A program made the position numbers and the translations under genes. From NCBI RefSeq assembly GCF_002246015.1, contig NZ_NOLJ01000017.1, positions 31,538-95,537 on the forward strand: a stretch of DNA of 64,000 nt, read 5' to 3'. Numbering within the stretch: position 1 is the stretch's first letter; each line of letters begins with the position of its first letter. This document shows, piece by piece, positions 8,969 to 17,808 of the stretch. Origin of the DNA: Nostoc sp. 'Peltigera membranacea cyanobiont' 210A. Lineage in GTDB: Bacteria > Cyanobacteriota > Cyanobacteriia > Cyanobacteriales > Nostocaceae. The notes beneath the pieces were generated by a model. The model saw nothing but the letters and a program-made list of their open reading frames with translations. It had not been told where the DNA came from and ran no database searches.

Positions 8969-11900
8969 TCAACTTGCAATCAGGCTACTTTCAGCCTGTT
9001 GGCCATCGTTATTCTCTGAGCGATCGCCTTCTTCTTGCAGAGATGCTCCGCTTTGGTTAAGCCTGTCCGCAGGACTTACGGTTGGGCGTAGCCAATCGCG
9101 CAATGCTGTGGTTTGATGTATCTCTTGACCAATATGCTTAAAGCCTCTGTTTTCCTTCAAAGCCGGAATGTAAGCATCTGTAAACGCTCTCAGTCCTAAC
9201 AGATTGCCTTTAGCGGTATCTGGATACTGAGCCATCACCCGTTCTCGTGCTTCCCGTTCATCCTGGTTATTGGCAACACTGGCCAGCATCATCTCTCCAG
9301 GGTAAAAGCGGGTACGCCAGAATCTACCACCTGTTTCTACTAGCCAGCAGGAATAAAGGTCGCTGGTACGGGGCAAGAATGCTTCAGTCGCATTTTGACT
9401 GATAATATTGACGGGATAGCCCAGATACTGTTGGAAAGAAGCAATACCGCTACTGGTAATACGTCCGGTAATCCGATAGGTCATGTTCTGCATAATTTGA
9501 GCGCCTGTCGAACACTCACAAATGGTATCCGGGTCTTGGGACATCAGCAGAACAGCAATGCCTTCTTTCCTTCCCGTGGCACAGGTTTCGCCTATAATCT
9601 GGGCAAAGCCATCTTTACGTAAAAGCACTGAAAGCTCATCGCCAATAAACAAACTCTTGGGATGGGATAGAGCATTACGGATACAGGCACTATGGGCGTT
9701 AATTGCCATTAAGTAAGCATCCTGTTCGTTACTCAATCCACTGAGGGCAAAGAATTTAATCGCCGGTAATGGGGAAAAAGTGCTGGGACGAGCGATCGCT
9801 TTGCCCAACCTAGATGCTAGTAAAGCACTAACCTGATTTTGGATTTGGTTAAGTGCCTGTCGGTCAATCTCTTCAAAGGATCTGAGATTGAGACGTTCTC
9901 TAGTGCAGAACTTGACGAAATCTGGTAGCGTGGGTATCTGCTGCCATTCTGGTGAAAGCCAGCCCATCTCAAAGGCTCGGTTGTAGCGAGTAATAATTTC
10001 TGGGTCTTTTAAAAATACGTCCAAAGCTTTGACTAGTAAGGCATCAACCCGTTGAGCTAGATGGGGGTTTTCAACTTTACCCATTGCGATCGCTGTTAAT
10101 GCTTTGCGAATAAAGTCCTTCCAAGACTCCATGCGCCGTTCCCGTTCTGACTTGTCGAAGCGTCGCAAATCTGGGGGTTCCAGTAGGTTACTGCTGCCAC
10201 TGGAAATATCGTAATATGCTCCTTGCTCGCCCAAAAGCTCAATCGCAGTTTTGAAAGTGCTGTTACCACTAGCAGAGATATCCATACCAACAACGGGAAT
10301 ATTGTTCGCTAATGCCTCTAGAGCAAAGCGCCATCCCAAAACGCTCTTTCCTGAGCCAGAAGTACCTGTAATTAGAGCGCGTCCAATCTGTTGGTGAAAT
10401 AAGTCAACATAAATAGGCTTGCCACCACGACTGGTAAGGAATTCTACACCTTGTTTATCAATGTCCTTGGGGACAGTTAGGGGCATAATCCCAGACACAG
10501 TACGGGTATCTAAAGTTATTCTGCGTTCGCTGAGATTGCCTCCGTGTAGCAACCATTTGCAGGTAATCGGCAGGGTTTGCAGCCAAATTTCCCAAGCAAT
10601 ATTACGCTCTCGAATTACTTTGGCAGTCTCAAAACTGTTAGCCAATAAGTTGCAAGCGTGGGTTAACTCTTGGGCACTGTGACGATAAACTAGAAATACA
10701 GGCGCACAGTGCAACGCTTTCGTCCCTTCATAGAGTCGTCGTTGGGCTTCAAAGGATTCCTCCTGTTTGATTTCCGCTCCAACGTCCCGTCCTTGTCCTT
10801 TGGTTATAGCTAAAGTGCGGGCTGTTTTGGATTGTTTTGCCTGACGTGCCAGGTTGTCTTGGATTAAGAAGTCGTTGCTGCGGCTGATTTCAACCCAAGC
10901 TTCTGTATCGTGGACGTAGCTGTAAGCAAGAATTTTCCAAACCCACTTTAGCTGCTCTTGGGCATTAGACCAACCGACGGGGGGATCTGTTACAACCATG
11001 ACTCCACAAACCTTGCTTTTACCTGTCAAGTAAACTCGGTCATTATCTCCCCGATGTTCGGGACAAGCAGAACGTCCCTGTTGTCCTTCAATCAGTAATG
11101 TACAGATGTGCTTATCGGTGGTTAGGGTTTCTGTTAACTCCAGTCCCGTCTCAGTCTCCTTCAGTGTAATGACTTGGGGAATAGGAGGTGCTGCACCCTC
11201 ATTAAATCGATTCCAAAGCCACTGCCACAAATCTGTAGCATTGCAAGGTGTTACTTCTAAGCCAATTTTGGTATTGAGCAGCAATTCCCACTGGATAAAT
11301 CCTTGCTGAAACCCTTGCAGTAATAGCTTTTTGAAAAACTCCTCTTGGTAAATGCGTTTGTTCCCTGTAATCAGTTCAACTGCCCAAGAGCCAAATTTTC
11401 TGAATTTTTCAATCAGTCCACCTACAAAATCCTTTTGCTGTGAACCAGCTTCATCATCGCTCGTCCAAGTACAGAAGGCAATTTGATTCCAGATTTGGCG
11501 AGAACCTGCTTCCTTGAGTTGTTCCACCCGCAATTGCTCGTTGCGAAGCAGCACAGAAACTGGTTTCAAGTGGCAATCATCTGCTAAGGCAGTAAGTGGG
11601 GTTTGGCGTTTATGAGGGACTCCCCTGGTAGAGTCTGTCCGCAGGGGATATGACTCAGTATCATCACTATAACAGCCTGTACAAAAAGTAATTTTTTCAC
11701 CGGGAGGTAGTTCTTTCAAACCCTCTTCGATAGAGTGGGCAAATTCGCTGACCTCATTTTCATGCAGTATGTCATGCAGTCCAGCGATGCGAAACCCAAA
11801 CACGAGTTGATACTGAGAGTTGCCTTTATCTAATAACAAGGCAGCCACTTCACGATCATCTTTCTTAATTTCTGCAATACAGCAGATGTTTACCTCATTT

Positions 11901-12316
11901 TGGAAAGGCATGAGCTTACTTTTGCCTCCATATTGATTCGGTACAATCAGTGGCTTGAATCGGATTTGTACTTGCGAGTCTGCGTAACGCCGACGCACCC
12001 ACCAGGGTCGATATTCGGGAATCGGTGAGATGTAAATGCTGTTACTATTGCACCACTCTGTTCCCGGTGGATTACGCCATCGATCTAAAAACTGATGGGG
12101 CTGTTTGCCTGTGAGAATCCACCAACTGATAATTAGCCAGAAGGAGGTGGCAAAGAACCAACCCATACCCAAACTGAGTAAACCATTGGTGAGAACATAG
12201 CAAACTACAATGATGGCAATCCAAGGAAGTAGCTGTTCAGCCGGAATTGGCCCAATGCTGGCTTGCTTGCCTAGAATCTGATTGACTTTGATGAATTCTC
12301 GATTGTCTTGTGCCAT
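8969..12316 (-). CDS. virB4: VirB3-VirB4 fusion, T4SS ATPase
   Basis: The energy-supplying ATPase of the secretion system. Residues 1-100 resemble VirB3: two membrane helices (LLPWIAIIVVCYVLTNGLL and WFFATSFWLIISWWILTG) followed by DRWRNPPGTEW. The rest is VirB4/TrbE/TraC-like with Walker A GTSGSGKS at 651-658 (K657), Walker B LFIGDE with D893-E894, and LLMSQDPDTI downstream. At 1115 residues it is longer than a typical VirB4 (about 800), in line with the fusion. Two interspersed repeats lie in the frame: near 9060-9103 (residues WLRPTVSPADRLNQ) and near 11625-11650 (SYPLRTDSTRG). Confidence 0.88.
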   Translation of the reverse strand: MAQDNREFIKVNQILGKQASIGPIPAEQLLPWIAIIVVCYVLTNGLLSLGMGWFFATSFWLIISWWILTGKQPHQFLDRWRNPPGTEWCNSNSIYISPIPEYRPWWVRRRYADSQVQIRFKPLIVPNQYGGKSKLMPFQNEVNICCIAEIKKDDREVAALLLDKGNSQYQLVFGFRIAGLHDILHENEVSEFAHSIEEGLKELPPGEKITFCTGCYSDDTESYPLRTDSTRGVPHKRQTPLTALADDCHLKPVSVLLRNEQLRVEQLKEAGSRQIWNQIAFCTWTSDDEAGSQQKDFVGGLIEKFRKFGSWAVELITGNKRIYQEEFFKKLLLQGFQQGFIQWELLLNTKIGLEVTPCNATDLWQWLWNRFNEGAAPPIPQVITLKETETGLELTETLTTDKHICTLLIEGQQGRSACPEHRGDNDRVYLTGKSKVCGVMVVTDPPVGWSNAQEQLKWVWKILAYSYVHDTEAWVEISRSNDFLIQDNLARQAKQSKTARTLAITKGQGRDVGAEIKQEESFEAQRRLYEGTKALHCAPVFLVYRHSAQELTHACNLLANSFETAKVIRERNIAWEIWLQTLPITCKWLLHGGNLSERRITLDTRTVSGIMPLTVPKDIDKQGVEFLTSRGGKPIYVDLFHQQIGRALITGTSGSGKSVLGWRFALEALANNIPVVGMDISASGNSTFKTAIELLGEQGAYYDISSGSSNLLEPPDLRRFDKSERERRMESWKDFIRKALTAIAMGKVENPHLAQRVDALLVKALDVFLKDPEIITRYNRAFEMGWLSPEWQQIPTLPDFVKFCTRERLNLRSFEEIDRQALNQIQNQVSALLASRLGKAIARPSTFSPLPAIKFFALSGLSNEQDAYLMAINAHSACIRNALSHPKSLFIGDELSVLLRKDGFAQIIGETCATGRKEGIAVLLMSQDPDTICECSTGAQIMQNMTYRITGRITSSGIASFQQYLGYPVNIISQNATEAFLPRTSDLYSCWLVETGGRFWRTRFYPGEMMLASVANNQDEREARERVMAQYPDTAKGNLLGLRAFTDAYIPALKENRGFKHIGQEIHQTTALRDWLRPTVSPADRLNQSGASLQEEGDRSENNDGQQAESSLIAS
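9060..9103. repeat. Interspersed repeat in the 3' end of virB4
   Basis: Contains cctgtccgcaggacttacgg and gggcgtagccaatcgcgc, the same type as at 21770-21830 and 38222-38256. It encodes the segment RPTVSPADRLNQ in the VirB4 C-terminal tail and leaves the frame intact. Confidence 0.6.
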
Positions 12317-12522
12317 ATTTTTGTAATTCTCTGGTGCTGCATTAGTAGTCAGTCAACCAAGAAGTGACAAGTGAAGATAAGGGGGAGAATAGGACTTTTC
12401 TTCTTGTCAATAATCTCTCAAAGTTGTCTAGACCAACTATGCTCATCCCCCACTGATGAATTCTGACGAATGTTTTCTGACTTCTGAATTCTTATTTAAT
12501 GGGTATAAAATTCAAGTTGGGT

Positions 12523-13158
12523 TTACCTGATGGCTGATGTTGTTCCTGCGCCATTACCGACAAATATGAAAGTGATGACATCAATGGCAATTACGATGGA
12601 GAACGCTAAACCAACTTGAGTAACAATCGGTCGCCAGTCGTTACCTTGCTGGGCTTGGTTATAGGCAAATAGAGAAGCAGCAGCAACCAGCAGCAAGAAT
12701 GCACCTCGGATGAGGTTAAATGTCAAACCAACAACGTTGGCATCCAAAGTGCTAGTGGAACCGCCTCCTGCTTGGGAACTTTGTTGAGCTAAATTGTTGA
12801 AGAAGCTTTCCAACCCGCTTAAGAAAATAGCTTGGGCTGGAGTTGTAAAGGTATCGAGTAAAGCGGTAACAGTGATAATGGCGGCAACAATATGCCAGAA
12901 GCGAATTTTTCTACCTAAATACTTTTCTAAAATTGGTACTGTGCGAATTACATACCCAATACTCAAGAAAACAATGGTGGCACATCCCAAAATAGTGACG
13001 AATATGGGTTTGGTAGCTAACAAATAAATTCCAATCGCAAGACATAGTAAAATGAAAAGTAAGTCAGTGCGGTTAATTTTCAGGTTTCTCAAGTTGGTTG
13101 AAAATTTACGAGATGACAGCAGTTTTAACTGAGAAATGTGAGATTTTGTGTTGTTCAT
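12523..13158 (-). CDS. Membrane protein, possible VirB2-like pilin
   Basis: 211 residues with four hydrophobic segments: two near 30-75 (LLFILLCLAIGIYLLATKPI, FVTILGCATIVFLSIGYVI), one near 88-112 ending in TPAQA (a possible signal-peptidase site), and a C-terminal hairpin (LIRGAFLLLVAAASLFAYNQ then VGLAFSIVIAIDVITFIFVG). The C-terminal part after TPAQA has the size and two-helix hairpin of VirB2/TrbC pilins, and the gene directly precedes virB4. It could instead be an unrelated integral protein. No family motif is decisive. Confidence 0.4.
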   Translation of the reverse strand: MNNTKSHISQLKLLSSRKFSTNLRNLKINRTDLLFILLCLAIGIYLLATKPIFVTILGCATIVFLSIGYVIRTVPILEKYLGRKIRFWHIVAAIITVTALLDTFTTPAQAIFLSGLESFFNNLAQQSSQAGGGSTSTLDANVVGLTFNLIRGAFLLLVAAASLFAYNQAQQGNDWRPIVTQVGLAFSIVIAIDVITFIFVGNGAGTTSAIR

Positions 13159-13180
13159 TTTTCTGTTCTCGTTTGTAGAA

Positions 13181-15226
13181 TTAAACTTGCATTTCTGGTT
13201 TGCTGGCTTTTCTTTGAGTTTGTTTCTGGCGTTGCCTTGCAGTATCTTTATCAGTCTGGGCTTGGGTAGAGGGAGCTGATTGCTGATTGTCCAGTAGCGT
13301 TTCTATCTCACGCAGGGGGATGCTACACTGCAAAATCTCTGGGGGCTGCCCTGGTACTAAAACGGCATCAAGCACTTGTTCATCGTTACGATTAGGGTTA
13401 AATCCTTGAAGTAGGCGTGTACCATTGGGCAGTTTTACTACTTCAAACTCGTACTTGACTTTGCCCTTTTCAGTCCAGGTGAATGTCGGTTCATCGTTGC
13501 TGTTAAATCGATTAGGTAGTTGTTCTTGGAATTTTTGAATCAATGCTTGGGTACTGGCTTTGAGAGCGTATTCTTCTTTCGACTGTGGCAGTTTGCAGAT
13601 GCCCGTTTTTTCATCAGGGGTGAGATTGTCTTGTGCGATCGCCCACTGTCCCTGAGTGCGAGTACCAGCAAAGAGTGTTTCACCTTGGGTATTTTCTAAA
13701 GCGATGGCTACGCCCGCCGCAGGCATCGCTACCTGCTTGTCCTGTGGTTCTACCCATAAAGTTTTGTTACTGGAAATGGCGATACCTGCTTGGGGTGATT
13801 GGTCAAATAACTCACCAGCAACTTTGGCAAATCCAACTAAAGCATCGGCACAGGCAGCTTGTTGTTGCTGTGCTTGGCGTTTCGTCAGATGTTCTAAAAT
13901 GTCAACGTCTGCTGGTGGCTGGTTAGCAGAGTTAGGTTGGACAATATCTGCATCAGTTTCTGACTCGACAACAGTAGAATTATTCTGTGGTGCTGCCATC
14001 TGTTTTTCCAATCGGCTAATTACCATTTCTAAACGGTCAAGTCGCTTGGAAAGAACTTTCAGGTAGGCTTCAATTTGGTCAAGCTGTTCGCTGACGCTGG
14101 CATCCTTATTTAATTCAAATGGTTGAGATTGGTATTTGGGGTCTATTTGCGAACCAAGATTGTCTACTTTCGAGCCAATTTTGGTAGCAGCTACAGCCAG
14201 TGGATTGTCTGTGACTGATTCTTCAGATACAGTTTGAAAATCTTGAGACTTTTGAGACTCTGGTGAGTCCGGCTTTGCTTCTTGCAAGCGACTGGCTATG
14301 TTATCTACGCGGTCATTCTGCTGTTGCAGTTCTTTGAGAATTCGTTCAAGCCGCTTGGAATCAGCTTCGGCTGCTAGCTGTTCCAAAACTCCCTGTCCTA
14401 CCGCAATTCCCAGAGATGCCAGTTGTCCTGTTAAGCCTGCCAAATTCACCCCATTCACTTCTCGTCCGTTGGTGGCAGCTGTGGCACTTAAACGCGAAGC
14501 TTCGTCTAGAGGCTCTCTGGATTTGGAGTTTTTGGCAGCAGTTTTATTGGTCTTAGCCCTGTCCTGAGTTTTAGGTTGTGTTTTAGGCTGAGAATTACTT
14601 TGGGTTTTAGTTGAAGTTTTGGCTTGAGTTTTAGTTTGGGCTGCGCTAACACGACTAACAGATGGGTCGTCTTCTTCACCTAAGTCATCTAGGTCGTCTA
14701 GTTTAGTGTTGAAATCATCATTTAATAGGTCGTCTAGTTCGTTGTTTGTATCATCTATTTCTTCATTTTCTTCATCTAAATCGAGCAGGTCATCTTCTAA
14801 TTCATCATCGAGATCGTCTAGTTCTGTTTCAGCAAAACCGCAAATTTCAGCAATGTTAGAAGGGGTGAAGTAGTTTTCATCTTTGCTGGTAATTCCTTCG
14901 AGGTTTTTAATCAGGTATTTGCCACTGGTTCTGTGGTTGGGATCATTAGTGAGGTAGAAGCGATAGCCTCTAATCTCGTCATCATCCCCACCTCCAACAC
15001 AGAGTTCTACTGTGATGGGGGCTTTACCCGATTCCTGGCTGTAGTTTTCTACATAGGCTTTAAAGTCTTCGTGGGACTGGATAGAATCATCTTGAATTGA
15101 GGATGCGATCGCTTTATCCAATGTGTTTTCAATATGGCGGAGTTTGCGGCGATCTGTCAGGTTTTCCCATGAGCGATTTTGAGAATTTTGTCTTTGCTTA
15201 GGTTTGGTCAGTGTTTTGGTAGCCAT
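13181..15226 (-). CDS. Large acidic coiled-coil protein, first gene of the T4SS operon
   Basis: 681 residues, not recognised as a named family. The N-terminal 130 residues are folded-looking (IENTLDKAIASSIQDDSIQS ... YRFYLTNDPNHRTSGKYLI). Then come a strongly acidic Asp/Glu/Leu stretch (about 130-185), a Gln/Thr/Lys low-complexity stretch (195-245), heptad-like coiled coil (about 285-320 and 380-415, LDQIEAYLKVLSKRLDRLE), and a C-terminal domain (440-650). An interspersed repeat at 13700-13731 adds AMPAAGVAIALE. As it opens the operon, 23 bp before the pilin-like gene, it may be a transfer accessory protein; function is unknown. Confidence 0.6.
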   Translation of the reverse strand: MATKTLTKPKQRQNSQNRSWENLTDRRKLRHIENTLDKAIASSIQDDSIQSHEDFKAYVENYSQESGKAPITVELCVGGGDDDEIRGYRFYLTNDPNHRTSGKYLIKNLEGITSKDENYFTPSNIAEICGFAETELDDLDDELEDDLLDLDEENEEIDDTNNELDDLLNDDFNTKLDDLDDLGEEDDPSVSRVSAAQTKTQAKTSTKTQSNSQPKTQPKTQDRAKTNKTAAKNSKSREPLDEASRLSATAATNGREVNGVNLAGLTGQLASLGIAVGQGVLEQLAAEADSKRLERILKELQQQNDRVDNIASRLQEAKPDSPESQKSQDFQTVSEESVTDNPLAVAATKIGSKVDNLGSQIDPKYQSQPFELNKDASVSEQLDQIEAYLKVLSKRLDRLEMVISRLEKQMAAPQNNSTVVESETDADIVQPNSANQPPADVDILEHLTKRQAQQQQAACADALVGFAKVAGELFDQSPQAGIAISSNKTLWVEPQDKQVAMPAAGVAIALENTQGETLFAGTRTQGQWAIAQDNLTPDEKTGICKLPQSKEEYALKASTQALIQKFQEQLPNRFNSNDEPTFTWTEKGKVKYEFEVVKLPNGTRLLQGFNPNRNDEQVLDAVLVPGQPPEILQCSIPLREIETLLDNQQSAPSTQAQTDKDTARQRQKQTQRKASKPEMQV

Positions 15227-15393
15227 AGGTACTCAAAGCTGATTGCCTTAGCAGTTAACCTAACAAGACTTGATTTAAAAACAGCTAGACCAAATGGCGA
15301 TTTATAAGTTGTCCAGTTGGCTAATGTTGACAGTTAGCAGTTTTATGAACAAATATCCTCTTAAGGATTAAGAAATTTGCGCCTATCCTATAA

Positions 15394-15418
15394 TGTTCTA
15401 GTAAACTTTACTAGAACA
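15394..15418. promoter_or_regulatory. Near-perfect CTAG palindrome, likely operator
   Basis: Twelve-base arms around one central base: TGTTCTAGTAAA, C, TTTACTAGAACA. It lies in the divergent gap between the T4SS operon start (15226) and the GIY-YIG-like gene (15443), 24 bp before the latter's ATG, so an operator role is likelier than termination. A related palindrome lies at 16349-16377. Confidence 0.5.
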
Positions 15419-15442
15419 ATTTAGTCTACTACCAACTGTGAA

Positions 15443-16321
15443 ATGAACAGTACAACACAACCATTACCACCCCCAGGTGGGATTGATCCTCTCTCACTAC
15501 CATCTGTCTCATTAGGAAATCGGGCGACACTTCCAGCAGTGCCAGCAGTCTACTTCTGCATAGAGGCAGACAACAAAATACTGTATATAGATTCCACACT
15601 CAATCTAAATCAAAAGTGGATTGCCAATAGTCAATACAGTCATCTCGCGGCGATGTCCGATGTTCGGATCGCTTGGTTGTTAGTAGATGAGCCTGAAAAC
15701 TTGGAAGGTATAAAACAAGCCATGATTGAGTATTGGGAACCAACACTTAATGACTGGCGCTACAAACTACAGCTGATTCAAGATTTAACTATCGACGGGT
15801 GGCATGATTTCCAAAAGGTGAACTTGGAAATTTGGGCTATGTACAGAGATGCTGTGATGCCCACGCCTGCACCTGAAAATATTGCTGCTGCTTACCGAAA
15901 TGAAATTAGAAATAAGGCGCAAGAATTTAGAAAGGTCAAGTCTCAGGAGCGCCGCCAACGACTTGATCAGCTGCGGGCTGAGGTACGAGAACTAGAGAGC
16001 AGTGGATTTGTACCCCCAGCTGGTTGCTACCTCAGCACTTACAAAGTGAAAAAACTCTATGGCTGCTATGAATACTGGAAATTGTGGAGTCATTACCCAG
16101 TGTTCCCGGCAAAAATGAACGACAAGCAAAAAGCGTTCTGGTTAAGCCAGGGCAAGGACTACCAGAAAAGCGGCAAGGTTAAAACCATGCATCTAGGGAA
16201 GCCTGACACCTTGGCATACAACGTAGCAATACAAGGGTTAGCAACTCGTAGGCGTATTGAGGCATTGCAGCGAGAAATTGAAGTGCTGCTATGGAGTTTC
16301 GACGATGAGAGCAAGGAATAA
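15443..16321 (+). CDS. GIY-YIG-like protein, degenerate active site
   Basis: 292 residues. Residues 30-100 resemble a GIY-YIG nuclease fold: AVYFCIEADNKILYIDSTLN in place of the usual GIY...YIG, then WI...HLAAM, IAWLLVDEP, and EGIKQAMIEYWEPTLN, which matches the late Glu/Asn helix of the family. The second motif reads YID rather than YIG and the first lacks GIY, so catalysis is doubtful. The remainder is helical and basic with a coiled-coil stretch (AQEFRKVKSQERRQRLDQL). It is framed by CTAG palindromes on both sides. Confidence 0.6.
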   Translation: MNSTTQPLPPPGGIDPLSLPSVSLGNRATLPAVPAVYFCIEADNKILYIDSTLNLNQKWIANSQYSHLAAMSDVRIAWLLVDEPENLEGIKQAMIEYWEPTLNDWRYKLQLIQDLTIDGWHDFQKVNLEIWAMYRDAVMPTPAPENIAAAYRNEIRNKAQEFRKVKSQERRQRLDQLRAEVRELESSGFVPPAGCYLSTYKVKKLYGCYEYWKLWSHYPVFPAKMNDKQKAFWLSQGKDYQKSGKVKTMHLGKPDTLAYNVAIQGLATRRRIEALQREIEVLLWSFDDESKE

Positions 16322-16335
16322 AGATAAACCTAACC

Positions 16336-16380
16336 CATATTGTTCTAGATTGTTCTAGTAAGCTTTACTAGAACAATATG
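16336..16380. terminator. Nested CTAG palindrome downstream of the GIY-YIG-like gene
   Basis: Inner palindrome 16349-16377 has 13-base arms (ATTGTTCTAGTAA / TTACTAGAACAAT, loop GCT). An outer pair, CATATTGTTCTAG at 16336-16348 and CTAGAACAATATG at 16368-16380, can pair alternatively. It could be a terminator for 15443-16321, but the same core sequence precedes that gene, so protein binding is equally possible. Confidence 0.5.
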
Positions 16381-16463
16381 GGAAGGCGCACACCAAGAAA
16401 AGCGATGTCTTTGTCGTTGGTGCAGCCTCTCGTAGAGAAGTGCGGGCTACGCCTACACAAGTA

Positions 16464-16667
16464 CTACTCAGAATTATCTACATTTAATTTGACTTTGAAA
16501 TATTGTCGCTTTAGCTTCGAGTCGCCACGATTTGCATACTGGTTAGATTTTTCAAAAATGGTTATCAGTCCGCGTTTCTCCATTTCCTTAAAAAACCACT
16601 CCCATCTGGCCAAGTCTTCTGGTGTAGCAGTAAATCGCAAATCGTTAATTTCACCCATCAGCATCAC
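16464..16667 (-). CDS. Small hypothetical protein, coupled to the RHH gene
   Basis: 67 residues (MMLMGEINDLRF start). The start overlaps the 3' end of the upstream RHH gene by 17 bp, which argues for a coupled operon. The sequence is a mix of helix and charged residues (TPEDLARWEWFFKEMEKRGL). Not recognised. A toxin-antitoxin pairing is conceivable but nothing in the sequence shows a toxin fold. Confidence 0.5.
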   Translation of the reverse strand: MMLMGEINDLRFTATPEDLARWEWFFKEMEKRGLITIFEKSNQYANRGDSKLKRQYFKVKLNVDNSE

Positions 16668-17130
16668 CCCATTTGACTGTATCTAAGAACTCAATAGCAT
16701 CACTTCCCCAGGTGTCCCAAACTCTGTTTCCTGGTTCACAGTCTTCTTCCCATCCTTGTCTAGACTGTCTAGCCTGACTATCTTCACCTACTGCTAAAGT
16801 AGGAGGGTCAAGAACATCCAAACGAGATTCAATCAGAGCGATCGCTGCTGCAAGAGTTGCAATCTGATCTCTGTCCTTCCTAATTTCCCCCATTAAGCCT
16901 ATCTGACTATTAGCTATACGCCGTTTCAACTCATCCACCTCTACATTGCTAATAGTTGGTTTAGCTTGGGTAGATTGAATAAGCAAAGGAACTGTTAGAC
17001 GATTCTTTAACGCATCCAACACAAATTCTTTAAGAGAAATACGCTCATCCTGCGCTCGTGCCTTTACAGCCTCAAGTAGTTCTTTCTCGCCCTCTCCATC
17101 AAATTTGATGTTTAATTGTGGTCGGCTCAT
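16651..17130 (-). CDS. Ribbon-helix-helix (CopG-like) regulator
   Basis: 159 residues. The first 47 residues read as a ribbon-helix-helix DNA-binding unit: beta strand PQLNIKFDGE, helix ELLEAVKARAQDERIS, then LKEFVLDALKNRL. A helical linker (VDELKRRIANSQIGLMGEI, about residues 68-105) and an acidic tail follow. The upstream edge carries two direct copies of gactagactt right against the start codon, a likely autoregulatory operator. Similar CTAG-containing palindromes at 15394 and 16349 could be further sites. Confidence 0.65.
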   Translation of the reverse strand: MSRPQLNIKFDGEGEKELLEAVKARAQDERISLKEFVLDALKNRLTVPLLIQSTQAKPTISNVEVDELKRRIANSQIGLMGEIRKDRDQIATLAAAIALIESRLDVLDPPTLAVGEDSQARQSRQGWEEDCEPGNRVWDTWGSDAIEFLDTVKWGDADG

Positions 17131-17150
17131 GACTAGACTTGACTAGACTT
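17131..17150. promoter_or_regulatory. Tandem 10-bp repeat abutting the RHH start codon
   Basis: Two exact copies of gactagactt followed by gtcta, directly upstream of the minus-strand ATG at 17130. Short direct repeats at this position are typical of RHH self-regulatory operators. No Shine-Dalgarno sequence fits in the same place. Confidence 0.45.
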
Positions 17151-17194
17151 GTCTACCCAATAATAGAACAAACTGCTTACTTTTTGTCCCTCTC

Positions 17195-17226
17195 CGTAGG
17201 CGCAGCCTGCCGTAGGCATCGCTCGT
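17195..17226. repeat. Interspersed GC-rich repeat
   Basis: ccgtaggcgcagcctgccgt followed by aggcatcgctcg, the short cyanobacterial repeat type, in the gap before the 17281-17436 pseudogene. Confidence 0.6.
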
Positions 17227-17280
17227 CTCAATTATGCTTCTTGGGTTAGAGATGGCGAAGCTATCATGAAGTGCAAACTA

Positions 17281-17436
17281 AACTGTTTTGATAGAATTGC
17301 ATTTCTCCACCAGGTCGATAACGCTAGATGTTCACTCCGCCAAAATAGCCGAAAATCAATCTTCTGATTTTGATACATTTCATTGATAGGATTAGAATAA
17401 AGACTGTTTTTAGGATCAAAGCTTTCGGTAGAGTAG
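17281..17436 (-). pseudogene. Decayed partial copy of the gene at 18549-18965
   Basis: Translating the minus strand gives YSTESFDPKNSLYSNPINEM then YQNQKIDFRLFWRSEHLALS and TWWRNAILS. This aligns without gaps over about 50 codons to the middle of the 138-residue protein at 18549-18965 (YFTESFNPKNRPYSNPISEA, YRNNKVDFRLFWSGEHLALS, GWWRTAILS). Both ends of the gene are missing. It is therefore a truncated paralogue left by a duplication, and both nucleotide and protein have since diverged. Confidence 0.85.
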
Positions 17437-17475
17437 CTGTGTTTCTTAAGTTTATTAGCTATAGTAAGGAATTAT

Positions 17476-17781
17476 ATGGATATGCTAGATGATCTTTATA
17501 TACTAGATGAAAATCAACAGCCTATTGCTCCAACAACTCTTGAGCAGTGGTCTAAGTGGCGAAAAGATGATAATAATCTACAAGTAGATTTAAGTGTTTT
17601 TTCTTGGGGAAAAGTTTCTACAATCTTTTTAGGAAAGGATTACTCAAATTTCCCTAATCAAGAGCCACAGCTTTTTGAAACTATGGTTTTTGGAGGTGAA
17701 CACAATGGTCAATTCAGGAGATATTCAACTTGGGAGCAAGCAGTACAAGGACATAAAGAAGTTTGTATGTTAGTTAGTTAA
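17476..17781 (+). CDS. Small hypothetical protein
   Basis: 101 residues starting MDMLDDLYILDENQQPI, with a good AAGGA box 6 bp before the ATG. Pattern: EQWSKWRKDDNNLQVDLSVF, then FLGKDYSNFPNQEPQLFETM and RRYSTWEQAVQGHKEVC. The ending (FET-MVFGG ... RYSTW..A..GH) recurs in small phage and mobile-element proteins of unknown function. Convergent with the next gene, 27 bp apart. Confidence 0.6.
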   Translation: MDMLDDLYILDENQQPIAPTTLEQWSKWRKDDNNLQVDLSVFSWGKVSTIFLGKDYSNFPNQEPQLFETMVFGGEHNGQFRRYSTWEQAVQGHKEVCMLVS

Positions 17782-17808
17782 GGCTATCGGGGAAAAAGAA
17801 TCCTAAGA

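Noticed and set aside
15443..16321. Functional GIY-YIG homing endonuclease
   Set aside because: Both signature triplets are degenerate (no GIY; YID instead of YIG), so nuclease activity is not supported.
16464..17130. Toxin-antitoxin pair (RHH regulator plus 67-residue gene)
   Set aside because: The gene order and RHH fold would fit, but the small protein has no toxin-like motif.
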